In this document: piece by piece, positions 6,916 through 13,394 of the stretch
How the letters are laid out: each line of letters opens with the position of its first letter
How positions within the stretch are numbered: the first letter of the stretch is position 1
Source: Clostridia bacterium
GTDB taxonomy: Bacteria; Bacillota; Clostridia; Oscillospirales; Acutalibacteraceae
Direction of reading: 5' to 3'
Length of the DNA stretch: 17,406 bases
Assembly: GCA_017614275.1 (NCBI GenBank)
Contig: JAGACE010000001.1
Location: 1 to 17,406, forward strand
The notes under the pieces: model-generated
The model's database searches: none
What the model saw: the letters and a program-made list of their open reading frames with translations, nothing else
Told to the model about the DNA's origin: nothing
Position numbers and translations under genes: made by a program

Positions 6916-6963
6916 GTTGTGGACCACCTTTCACTGTTGTCATTTCATTATCATACAAGTTTC

Positions 6964-6992
6964 ATTATACATTTTTTGTCTTTTCACTACAA
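6964..6992 (-). promoter_or_regulatory. Promoter of the alpha/beta hydrolase
   Basis: Read on the minus strand: -35 TTGTAG (6987-6992), a 17-base spacer, and a perfect -10 TATAAT (6964-6969). The start codon at 6915 is 48 bases downstream. Confidence 0.75.
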
Positions 6993-7010
6993 ATGCAAAA
7001 TAAAAAAGCG

Positions 7011-7016
7011 TATAAT
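7011..7016 (+). promoter_or_regulatory. Probable -10 box of the flavin-reductase-like gene
   Basis: A perfect TATAAT lies 41 bases before the ATG at 7058. The matching -35 window (6988-6993) is poor and overlaps the -35 of the divergent promoter. The assignment rests on the -10 alone. Confidence 0.5.
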
Positions 7017-7057
7017 AACGTTAACATAATGATATGAAAAAGGAAGGAGAACCCGCT

Positions 7058-7999
7058 ATGAGTTCATTCAAAGACCTCCGGATCGTCGACAATTTCTATC
7101 AGACGTCCGCCTTTTATCCGATGCCTACGGTCTGCATCACGACCATCAACCCGGACGGGAGCATGAACGTCGGTTCCTATTCGCTGATCGCCCCTTACTA
7201 TGTGGCCGGCCGCGAATACTACGCCATGCTGCTCAACTGCCGGAACAATTCCAACACCTGCCAGAACCTGCTTCGGACGGGGAAATGCGCCATCAACTTC
7301 ATCCCCGATGACCGCAAGACGTTCAAAGAGGCTGTTCGTCTCGGCTTCCCCGGACCGTCCGAAGACAAGATGCCGGACTGCAAGTTCAAGTTCGAAGACG
7401 GTCTGACCGACCCCTCCGACCCCGAGCGTCCGAAAGTCATCTCCTCCGCCTTCCAGGTCTTCGAGTGCACCTGGGACTCCTCTCTCGAGGACGGCGGCAA
7501 GTGGAAGCCCGGCGAGATGGACGGCTATGAAGGCCCCTACAGCAATTTCAACGGCATCACCTCCAAGTTCGGCGCCCACTTCATCCTGAAGATCGAAAAG
7601 ATCCTCATGAAGGAGAAGTATTACAACGCCATCGTCAACGGCGTCAAAGCCAAAGACTTCCCGCCGGTCCCCGTCGACTACGGTTATCGGGATTCCACCA
7701 ATTTCTGGTACACCCCGTTCAAGGGCAGAAAAGCCATCTCCGAGCCCGTCCCGGCGCCGAAGGACATGGACATCGCCACCATCAAGTACGCGGCGGACCG
7801 CTGCGACGACGTCGTCAAGTTCACCGACGAGGCCCTCATGAATTTCGTCAAGGTCCCGCGTCCGTTCCTGAAGACCGTCCTCATGGGCTGCGTCGACTGG
7901 GCCAAAGAAAACGACGTCACGCTGATCACCGATGAACACGTGAAGATCATCAACGACAAGCGCAACGCCGAGAAAGCCGCGAAAAAGAAAAAGAAATAA
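7058..7999 (+). CDS. Flavin reductase-like (FMN-binding split-barrel) protein
   Basis: A 313-residue protein whose first ~150 residues look like the flavin reductase/flavoredoxin split barrel: PMPTVCITTINPDGSMNVGS, then SLIAPYYVAG and LNCRNNSNTCQNLLRTGKCA, with AINFIPDD closing the core. Such proteins bind FMN and pass electrons from NAD(P)H or from partner proteins. The C-terminal half is longer than in simple flavoredoxins and ends in a lysine run (AAKKKKK). I start at 7058 because AAGGAG lies 8 bases upstream; an in-frame ATG at 7034 has no ribosome site. It is divergent from the alpha/beta hydrolase and ends at a terminator shared with glgA. Cytoplasmic. The partner and physiological substrate are unknown. 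Confidence 0.85.
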   Translation: MSSFKDLRIVDNFYQTSAFYPMPTVCITTINPDGSMNVGSYSLIAPYYVAGREYYAMLLNCRNNSNTCQNLLRTGKCAINFIPDDRKTFKEAVRLGFPGPSEDKMPDCKFKFEDGLTDPSDPERPKVISSAFQVFECTWDSSLEDGGKWKPGEMDGYEGPYSNFNGITSKFGAHFILKIEKILMKEKYYNAIVNGVKAKDFPPVPVDYGYRDSTNFWYTPFKGRKAISEPVPAPKDMDIATIKYAADRCDDVVKFTDEALMNFVKVPRPFLKTVLMGCVDWAKENDVTLITDEHVKIINDKRNAEKAAKKKKK

Positions 8000-8016
8000 G
8001 TTTCGTCAACAGAGAA

Positions 8017-8043
8017 AAAACCGAGCGCAGCGCGCTCGGTTTT
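8017..8043. terminator. Bidirectional terminator, flavin-reductase-like gene and glgA
   Basis: A perfect 12-bp stem, AAAACCGAGCGC (8017-8028) and GCGCTCGGTTTT (8032-8043), with a 3-base loop, an A-run before and a T-rich tail after. It lies between two convergent stops at 7999 and 8058. Confidence 0.93.
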
Positions 8044-8057
8044 CTTTTTGTCTGTAG

Positions 8058-9506
8058 TCAATCGCCCAGGACCCTGTGGTAGAGGTCGATGTACTGTTTG
8101 GCGGAGGCGTTCCAGGAGTGGTCCGTTTCCATGGCGCGGCGCACCATGGCGTCCCAGTTGTCCCGCTCGGTGAAGTAGAGGGTCTTCGCGTAATTCACCG
8201 CGTTGAGGAGCAGGTCCGCCCGGTACTGGTCGAAGGAGAAGCCGTTGCCGCTGCCGTCGAACTTGTTGTAGGCCCGGACCGTGTCCTTCAGGCCGCCGGT
8301 CTCCCGGACGATGGGGATGGCGCCGTAGCGGAAGGAGATGAGCTGGGTGAGGCCGCAGGGCTCGAAGCGGGAGGGGACCAGGAAGGCGTCCGCCGCCGCG
8401 TAGACCTTGTGGGCCCGCTCGTCGGAGTACATGATGTTCGAGGAGACGGTGCCCTTGTGTTCGTTTTCATAATAGCGGAACGTGTCCTCGTACCGGGGCT
8501 CGCCGGTGCCGATGAGCACGAACTGAGTGTTGCCGTCGAGGAACTGCTCGAACACCGCGGTGATCAGGTCGAGGCCCTTCTGGTCTGTCAGGCGGGAGAT
8601 GAGGGCGATCAGGAACTTGGAGTCGTCCACCTCCAGGCCCAGCTCTTCCTGCAGGGCCCGCTTGTTGGCCTTTTTGCCTTCGACCACACTGTCTACGTCG
8701 TATTTCTGCGCGATCTTGTCATCTGTGGCAGGGTCCCAGATGTCGTAGTCGATGCCGTTGACGATGCCGCAGAGCTTCATGTGGTGGTAGCGGATGACCG
8801 GGTCGAGGTACTCGCCGTACTCCGCGGTCTTGATCTCTCCGGCGTAGGTGTCGGAGACGGTGGAGATGATGTCGGAGTAGACGAGGGCGCCCTTGAGCAT
8901 GTTGGCGTCGTCATGGATCTCCAGCTGATCCGGCGTGAACACGTAGTCCGGCAGCCCGGAGAGATATTTGATGAGGCCGAGCTCGTGCTGGCCCTGGAAT
9001 TTCAGGTTGTGGACCGTGATGATGGTCCTGGCGTGCTGCCCGACTTCTGTGTCCCGGAACAGGGTGCGCAGATAGACCGGGACCAGGCCCGCCTGCCAGT
9101 CGTGGCAGTGGATGACGTCCGGCAGAAAACCGATGACGGGCAGAGCGGCCAGGACCGCCTTGTCGAAGAAGATGAACTTCCCGAGGTCCTCGGCCATGCT
9201 GGTGTAGGGGTTGCCGTTGGAGAAGAACTCCTCGTTGTCGATGAAGTAATAGACGACGCCGTCCTGCTCCAGTTTCATGACGCCCACATATTTCATGATG
9301 CCCGCGCTGGTCGTGTCCATGTCGAAGTGGCACACGTATTCCATGCGGTCTTTGAACTGCTGCGGGATGCAGGCATACTTCGGCATGACGACCCGCACAT
9401 CGACCCCTTCCGCGGCCAGGGCCTTGGGCAGGGCGCTCATGACGTCGCCGAGCCCGCCGGTCTTGGCAAAGGGGTAACATTCCGAACCGACGAACAAAAC
9501 TTTCAT
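8058..9506 (-). CDS. glgA: Glycogen synthase (ADP-glucose type), GT5 family
   Basis: A 482-residue protein that transfers glucose from ADP-glucose to the non-reducing end of an alpha-1,4-glucan (EC 2.4.1.21), in the cytoplasm. The start MKVLFVGSECYPFAKTGGLGDV contains the KTGGL motif (K15-L19) that binds the sugar nucleotide. The C-terminal catalytic segment is SRFEPCGLTQLISFRYG (E382) followed by ETGGLKDTV, as in bacterial GlgA. Length fits the family (about 475-485). I choose the ATG at 9506 because AAAGGAG lies 9 bases upstream and the protein then begins exactly at the family start. The other glycogen genes (glgB, glgC, glgD, glgP) are not in the window, so glgA is a single-gene unit here. 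Confidence 0.96.
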   Translation of the reverse strand: MKVLFVGSECYPFAKTGGLGDVMSALPKALAAEGVDVRVVMPKYACIPQQFKDRMEYVCHFDMDTTSAGIMKYVGVMKLEQDGVVYYFIDNEEFFSNGNPYTSMAEDLGKFIFFDKAVLAALPVIGFLPDVIHCHDWQAGLVPVYLRTLFRDTEVGQHARTIITVHNLKFQGQHELGLIKYLSGLPDYVFTPDQLEIHDDANMLKGALVYSDIISTVSDTYAGEIKTAEYGEYLDPVIRYHHMKLCGIVNGIDYDIWDPATDDKIAQKYDVDSVVEGKKANKRALQEELGLEVDDSKFLIALISRLTDQKGLDLITAVFEQFLDGNTQFVLIGTGEPRYEDTFRYYENEHKGTVSSNIMYSDERAHKVYAAADAFLVPSRFEPCGLTQLISFRYGAIPIVRETGGLKDTVRAYNKFDGSGNGFSFDQYRADLLLNAVNYAKTLYFTERDNWDAMVRRAMETDHSWNASAKQYIDLYHRVLGD

Positions 9507-9550
9507 GGGTCTTCGCTCCTTTGTCCTGTTTTCCAATAGGATGCAACCTC

Positions 9551-9579
9551 AGTATAGCACGGGACAGAAGAAAAAACAC
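9551..9579 (-). promoter_or_regulatory. Promoter of glgA
   Basis: On the minus strand: extended -10 TGCTATACT (9551-9559) with GTGTTT (9574-9579) 17 bases before the TATACT hexamer, the same arrangement as at 936-964. It lies 45 bases upstream of the start codon. Confidence 0.6.
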
Positions 9580-9596
9580 GCACGGAAGAAAAGATT

Positions 9597-9605
9597 TGTT
9601 ATAAT
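9597..9605 (+). promoter_or_regulatory. Extended -10 promoter of the amidohydrolase operon
   Basis: TGTTATAAT (TATAAT at 9600-9605) followed by AGAGG, with no good -35. Transcription would start near 9612, leaving a leader of only about 16 bases that holds the AAAGGGGG ribosome site. Confidence 0.65.
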
Positions 9606-9627
9606 AGAGGGCAAAGGGGGCTGAACC

Positions 9628-10929
9628 ATGGCCAAGACTGCTTACATCAACGGGAAGATCCTCGACGGCAGCATCGACATGCAGCCGGTGGAGGGCAAAG
9701 CCATCCTCGTCAAAGGGGAGACCATCGAAGCCATCGTCCCGGCCGGGGACGTCGACAAAAAGAAATACAAGGTCGTGGACCTGCGGGGCGCCTACATCCT
9801 GCCCGGCCTCATCAACCTGCACGGCCATCTGCCGACCTCCGGCAAGGCGCCGAAGAACGACAAAAAGACCAACTATAAAGCGCTGTCGCCGCTGGTCCGG
9901 ATGACCGACTGGAACCCGCTCCTGCGGGCAGTTTTCCTGCTGATCCAGGCGCCGAACGTGAAGAAAGCGCTGCTCAGCGGCGTCACCACCATGCGGGTGG
10001 TCGGCGGCGTCTCGGACATCGACGGCGTCCTCAAGAAAAAGGTCGAGAAGGGCAGGCTCCCCGGGCCGCGCCTGCTGGTCGCGAACACGGCGGTCTCTGT
10101 CCCGGACGGGCACTTCGCCGGCGTCCTCGCCACGGAGGCGACGAGTCCGGAGATGGCCCGGGAACACGTCCGGAAGATCCTGAAGACGAAGCCGGACCTC
10201 ATCAAACTGATGATCACCGGCGGCGTCATGGACGCGGAGGTCGTGGGAGAGCCCGGCATGCTGCGGATGCCTCCGGAGATCGTGAAGGCGGCCTGTGAGG
10301 AAGCCCACAAGGCGGGCCTCATGGTGGCGGCCCACGTCGAGAGCCCGGAGGGCGTCCGTGTGGCTCTGGAGAACGGCGTCGACAGCATCGAACACGGCGC
10401 CGCGCCCGACGAGGAGATCCTCCGCCTGTTCAAGGAGCGGGGCGCGATCGACATCTGCACCATCTCTCCGGCAGCTCCTTACTGCCTGCTCCCGGAGGAG
10501 GTCAGCCACTGCGGCGACGACGCCCGCATCAACGGCAGGGTCGTCATGGACGGCATCATCGACTGCGCCAAAGCCTGCCTGGAGAACGACATCCCGGTCG
10601 GCCTCGGCACGGACAGCGGCTGACCCTTCATCAACTCCTACAGCATGTGGAGAGAGCTTTATTACTTCACGAAGTACGTCGGCGTGTCCAACCAGTTCGC
10701 TCTGTACACCGCCACGAAGCGGAACGCCGAACTGGTCCACATCGGCGACGTCACCGGCACCATCGAGCCCGGCAAGAGCGCCGACATGATCGTCTGCAGA
10801 CAGAACCCGCTGGACGACGTCACGGTCCTGCGGGATCTGGAGATGGTCATCTTCCGCGGAAAACTCCACAAAGACGTTGCCTTCAAGAAGGACCGGACCG
10901 TCGAAGACGCTCTGGACACCCTGTTATAA
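9628..10929 (+). CDS. Amidohydrolase (COG1228-like), probable selenoprotein with UGA at residue 332
   Basis: A metal-dependent amidohydrolase of the imidazolonepropionase/prolidase-like group. The TIM-barrel ligands are all present: LHGH (H65, H67), IKLMITGG (K193, the position carboxylated in related dipeptidases), AAHVE (H236), IEHG (H256) and GTDSG (D329). The next codon, 10621-10623, is TGA; the same frame then continues with PFINSYSMWRELYYF and GVSNQFALYTATKRNAEL to a TAA at 10929, giving 433 residues, normal for the family. As I recall, relatives carry Cys here (GTDxGCPF). A hairpin right after the TGA fits a bacterial SECIS. TGA ends other genes here, so general recoding is unlikely. 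A nonsense mutation or sequencing error remains possible. AAAGGGGG lies 7 bases before the ATG. The HAD gene follows by 24 bases. Substrate is unknown, perhaps a small peptide or cyclic amide. Confidence 0.8.
10621..10652 (+). promoter_or_regulatory. In-frame UGA with candidate bacterial SECIS hairpin
   Basis: After the TGA (10621-10623) and 11 bases comes a stem-loop: CTCC (10635-10638), an unpaired T (10639), ACA (10640-10642), loop GCA (10643-10645), TGT (10646-10648), GGAG (10649-10652). All seven pairs are Watson-Crick. A bulged U three pairs below a short loop that begins with G, about 19 bases after the UGA, is the layout of the E. coli fdhF SECIS, whose loop begins about 18 bases after UGA. 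The loop here has three bases, not GGUC. Confidence 0.65.
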
Positions 10930-10953
10930 CCTTTCCAAGAGAGGACGATCGCC

Positions 10954-11832
10954 TTGAGCGACTACAACCGCAAAACCAAAGAAGATCGCCCCGTGGTGGC
11001 GATCTGCTATGACTTCGACAAGACCCTGTCGCCGGACGACATGCAGGCCCAGGGATACATCCAGTCCGTCGGCTACGAACCGGACAAGTTCTGGGAGACC
11101 AGCAACGCGCTGGCGGACGCCAACGGGATGGACTCCAACCTTGCCTACATGTACCTCATGAAAGAGGAGGCGCGGGGCACCCTGATCTTCAACCGGGCCG
11201 CCCTGGAGGAGTACGGCTCCAGAGTGAAGCTGTTCCCGGGCGCCGAGGACTGGTTCGAACGCATCCGCCGGTACGGAGAGGAGCACGGCGTCCTCGTCGA
11301 GCACTACATCATCTCCTCCGGACTGAAGGAGATGATCGAGGGGACCTCGGTGGCAAAAGCCGGCGCCTTCGAGCAGATCTACGCGAGCTCCTTCCTCTAC
11401 GACGACAAAGGCGTGGCCATCTGGCCGGCCCAGGTCGTCAACTACACGAACAAGACCCAGTTCCTGTTCCGGATCTCCAAGGGCGTGCTCGACGTCAACG
11501 ACCCGGCTGTCAACGACTTCTTCCCGCCGGACGAGATCCGCGTGCCCTTCCGGAACATGATCTACATCGGGGACAGCGACACCGACGTCCCCTGCATGAA
11601 ACTGGTCAATTCCTACGGAGGCCACTCCATCGGCGTCTACAACGCCGGGACCAACGACCGCGCGAAGGTCCACAAGATGATGCGCGACAACCGAATCAAA
11701 TACTTCGCTCCGGCGGACTACACGGAGGGGACGGAACTGGACCTGCTGGTCAAGGCCATCCTGGACCGGACGGCCGCCAACGAAAAACTGGAATCCATCT
11801 ACTACGAGAATCTGAAGGAGAGTCGATCATGA
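10954..11832 (+). CDS. HAD superfamily phosphatase
   Basis: A 292-residue haloacid-dehalogenase-type hydrolase. Motif I is YDFDKTLSP with nucleophile D20 and acid D22; motif II is IISSG (Ser after the cap); motif IV is IGDSDTDVPCM (D207, D211), which binds Mg2+. The region between motifs I and II (about residues 25-120) would form a C1-type cap, as in phosphoserine-phosphatase-like HADs. The start is a TTG at 10954, with GAGAGG about 9 bases upstream and no better codon near; the protein reaches motif I normally from there. It follows the amidohydrolase by 24 bases and overlaps the lipoprotein gene by ATGA, so all three are probably cotranscribed. Substrate unknown; cytoplasmic. Confidence 0.88.
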   Translation: MSDYNRKTKEDRPVVAICYDFDKTLSPDDMQAQGYIQSVGYEPDKFWETSNALADANGMDSNLAYMYLMKEEARGTLIFNRAALEEYGSRVKLFPGAEDWFERIRRYGEEHGVLVEHYIISSGLKEMIEGTSVAKAGAFEQIYASSFLYDDKGVAIWPAQVVNYTNKTQFLFRISKGVLDVNDPAVNDFFPPDEIRVPFRNMIYIGDSDTDVPCMKLVNSYGGHSIGVYNAGTNDRAKVHKMMRDNRIKYFAPADYTEGTELDLLVKAILDRTAANEKLESIYYENLKESRS

Positions 11833-12374
11833 GAAACCGTTTCATCGCCATCCTGATCGCCGCTGGCCTGCTCCTGGCCCTGACCGCCTGCCACAAAACG
11901 GAGAACGTGGAAGTCACCACCACGGCCGCCGTGGTGACAGAGCTTCCGGACGAGGAGACCACGGCGCCCGAAGACACCACGAAAGACAGCGAGCAGACCT
12001 CGAAGACCGCCAGCACCACGGTCGTCAAGAACCAGATCAGCCTGACCGGCACCTGGAACGACCGGGTCAGCCAGCGGGCCACCATGGAGGTCCGGGGCGG
12101 CAAGGATCAGAGCTATCAGATCCACATCCACTGGGGCAGCACGGCCTTCGAGACAGACGACTGGACCATGACCGGGACGTTCAACGACTCGACCGGCGAA
12201 CTGACCTACAAAAACTGCACGCACAAGACCATCACCCTGAGCGAGGAAAACGGTCCCGAGACCGAAGAGGTCCACTACACGGGAGGCACCGGCAAGTTCC
12301 TCTACAGCAACGGCGAACTCCGCTGGCACGCGGACAACGACCCGGATGTCAATGACTGTGTGTTCGTGCGCTGA
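11829..12374 (+). CDS. Putative lipoprotein of unknown function
   Basis: A 181-residue protein with a lipoprotein signal peptide: hydrophobic residues 5-17 and a lipobox LTAC with the lipidated C21. A low-complexity linker rich in Thr, Glu and Asp (about 24-66) follows, as in wall-spanning lipoproteins. The folded part (about 70-181) alternates short polar and aromatic strands (QIHIHWGSTAF, WTMTGTFNDSTGELTYKNC), suggesting a small beta-barrel or lipocalin-like domain; this is inference. AAGGAG lies 8 bases upstream, and the ATG overlaps the HAD stop (ATGA), implying translational coupling. It should sit on the outer face of the membrane. I do not recognise the family. No terminator follows clearly before the purC promoter. 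Confidence 0.82.
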   Translation: MRNRFIAILIAAGLLLALTACHKTENVEVTTTAAVVTELPDEETTAPEDTTKDSEQTSKTASTTVVKNQISLTGTWNDRVSQRATMEVRGGKDQSYQIHIHWGSTAFETDDWTMTGTFNDSTGELTYKNCTHKTITLSEENGPETEEVHYTGGTGKFLYSNGELRWHADNDPDVNDCVFVR

Positions 12375-12393
12375 CCGTTCGTGCGATTTGCCC

Positions 12394-12421
12394 TTGACCA
12401 TTTGGGGAAAACCAGTACAAT
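12394..12421 (+). promoter_or_regulatory. Promoter of purC
   Basis: -35 TTGACC (12394-12399), a 16-base spacer, and -10 TACAAT (12416-12421). Transcription would begin near 12428, leaving a leader that contains the ribosome site at 12450-12456. No purine riboswitch-like structure fits in this short leader. Confidence 0.75.
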
Positions 12422-12449
12422 AGACTTGTTTCTTTTATAAAAGCTATCC

Positions 12450-12456
12450 AGGAGGT
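12450..12456 (+). promoter_or_regulatory. Ribosome site of purC with no start codon after it
   Basis: AGGAGGT is a near-perfect anti-16S match. The next bases, CCTCACC then AAGCAGGAG, hold no ATG, GTG or TTG at the expected place. Insertion of a single ATG after 12463 would restore an ideal 7-base spacing and the usual family N-terminus. Confidence 0.8.
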
Positions 12457-12463
12457 CCTCACC

Positions 12464-13336
12464 AAGCAGGAGTACAGACCCGTCAAAGAAGGAAAAGTCC
12501 GGGAGATCTATGACCTGGGCGATGCACTCGTCCTCGTCGCCACCGACCGCATCTCCGCGTTCGACGTCATCCTCAAAAACGAGGTGACGAAGAAGGGCAC
12601 GGTCCTGACCCAGATGTCCAAGTTCTGGTTCGACCTGACCCGCGACATCCTTCCGAACCACATGATCAGCGTCGATGTGAACGACATGCCGGAATACTTC
12701 CGTCAGCCGCGGTTCGACGGCAACAGCATGCTCTGCAAAAAGCTGACCATGCTGCCCATCGAGGCCATCGTGCGCGGGTACATCACCGGCTCCGGCTGGA
12801 AGAGCTACTGCGAGAACGGGACCGTCTGCGGCATCAAACTGCCGGAGGGCCTGCAGGAATCCGACAAACTGCCGGAGGCGATCTACACGCCGTCCACCAA
12901 AGCGGAGATCGGCGACCACGACGAGAACATCTCCTACGAGCAGTCCATCGCCGTGCTGGAAAAAGAATTCCCGGGCAAAGGGGAAGAGTACGCGCAGAAA
13001 CTCAGAGACTGCACCCTGGCCCTCTATAACAAATGCGCCGACTACGCGCTGTCGAAGGGCATCATCATCGCCGACACGAAGTTCGAGTTCGGCCTCGATG
13101 AAGACGGCAACATCGTCATCGCCGACGAGATGCTCACGCCGGACTCCAGCCGCTTCTGGCCGGTGGAAGGCTACGAGCCGGGCCACGGCCAGCCGTCCTT
13201 CGACAAGCAGTATGTCCGCGACTACCTGAAAGCGAACCCCGACTGCGACTACGACCTGCCGCAGGAGGTCATCGACAAGACCATCGACAAGTACCTCGAG
13301 GCCTACAAACTCCTCACCGGAAAAGACCTCGCGTAA
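12464..13336 (+). CDS. purC: SAICAR synthase (phosphoribosylaminoimidazole-succinocarboxamide synthase)
   Basis: Joins aspartate to CAIR with ATP to give SAICAR (EC 6.3.2.6), a step of purine synthesis in the cytoplasm. Both family signatures are present: LPIEAIVRGYITGSGW (about residues 97-112) and IADTKFEFG (about 202-210). EGKVREIYDLGD and ATDRISAFDVIL form the ATP-binding N-terminus; the length of about 290 residues is usual for this subtype. The start is the problem: coding similarity runs back to KQEYRPVKEGK at 12464, directly after the ribosome site, but no ATG, GTG or TTG exists in frame between the upstream stop (12395) and a GTG at 12584, which would cut off 40 conserved residues. 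I set the start at 12464, where an ATG seems to be missing. The gene has its own promoter and terminator. Confidence 0.9.
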   Translation, partial: KQEYRPVKEGKVREIYDLGDALVLVATDRISAFDVILKNEVTKKGTVLTQMSKFWFDLTRDILPNHMISVDVNDMPEYFRQPRFDGNSMLCKKLTMLPIEAIVRGYITGSGWKSYCENGTVCGIKLPEGLQESDKLPEAIYTPSTKAEIGDHDENISYEQSIAVLEKEFPGKGEEYAQKLRDCTLALYNKCADYALSKGIIIADTKFEFGLDEDGNIVIADEMLTPDSSRFWPVEGYEPGHGQPSFDKQYVRDYLKANPDCDYDLPQEVIDKTIDKYLEAYKLLTGKDLA

Positions 13337-13349
13337 CAACAGCAAAAAG

Positions 13350-13381
13350 AAAAAGACTGCATCGTGCGATGCAGTCTTTTT
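13350..13381. terminator. Bidirectional terminator, purC and the 7-TM protein
   Basis: A near-perfect long stem: AAAAAGACTGCAT pairs with ATGCAGTCTTTTT around CGTGCG (13350-13381), with an A-run before and a T-run after. It sits between convergent stops at 13336 and 13395. Confidence 0.93.
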
Positions 13382-13394
13382 TGTTTTGGAATGC

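Noticed and set aside
6916..6927. GTG at 6925-6927 as start of the alpha/beta hydrolase
   Set aside because: The codon lies within the AAGGTGG ribosome site itself; the ATG at 6915 has ideal spacing.
10621..10623. TGA read as tryptophan by a variant genetic code
   Set aside because: TGA serves as the normal stop of several genes here (155-157, 11830-11832, 12372-12374, 16275-16277), so genome-wide recoding does not fit.
10645..10929. Separate 94-residue gene starting at the ATG at 10645
   Set aside because: No ribosome site precedes it, and its sequence is the direct C-terminal continuation of the amidohydrolase in the same frame.
12584..12586. GTG at 12584 as the purC start
   Set aside because: It lies inside the conserved ATP-binding region and would remove about 40 family-conserved residues; no ribosome site precedes it.
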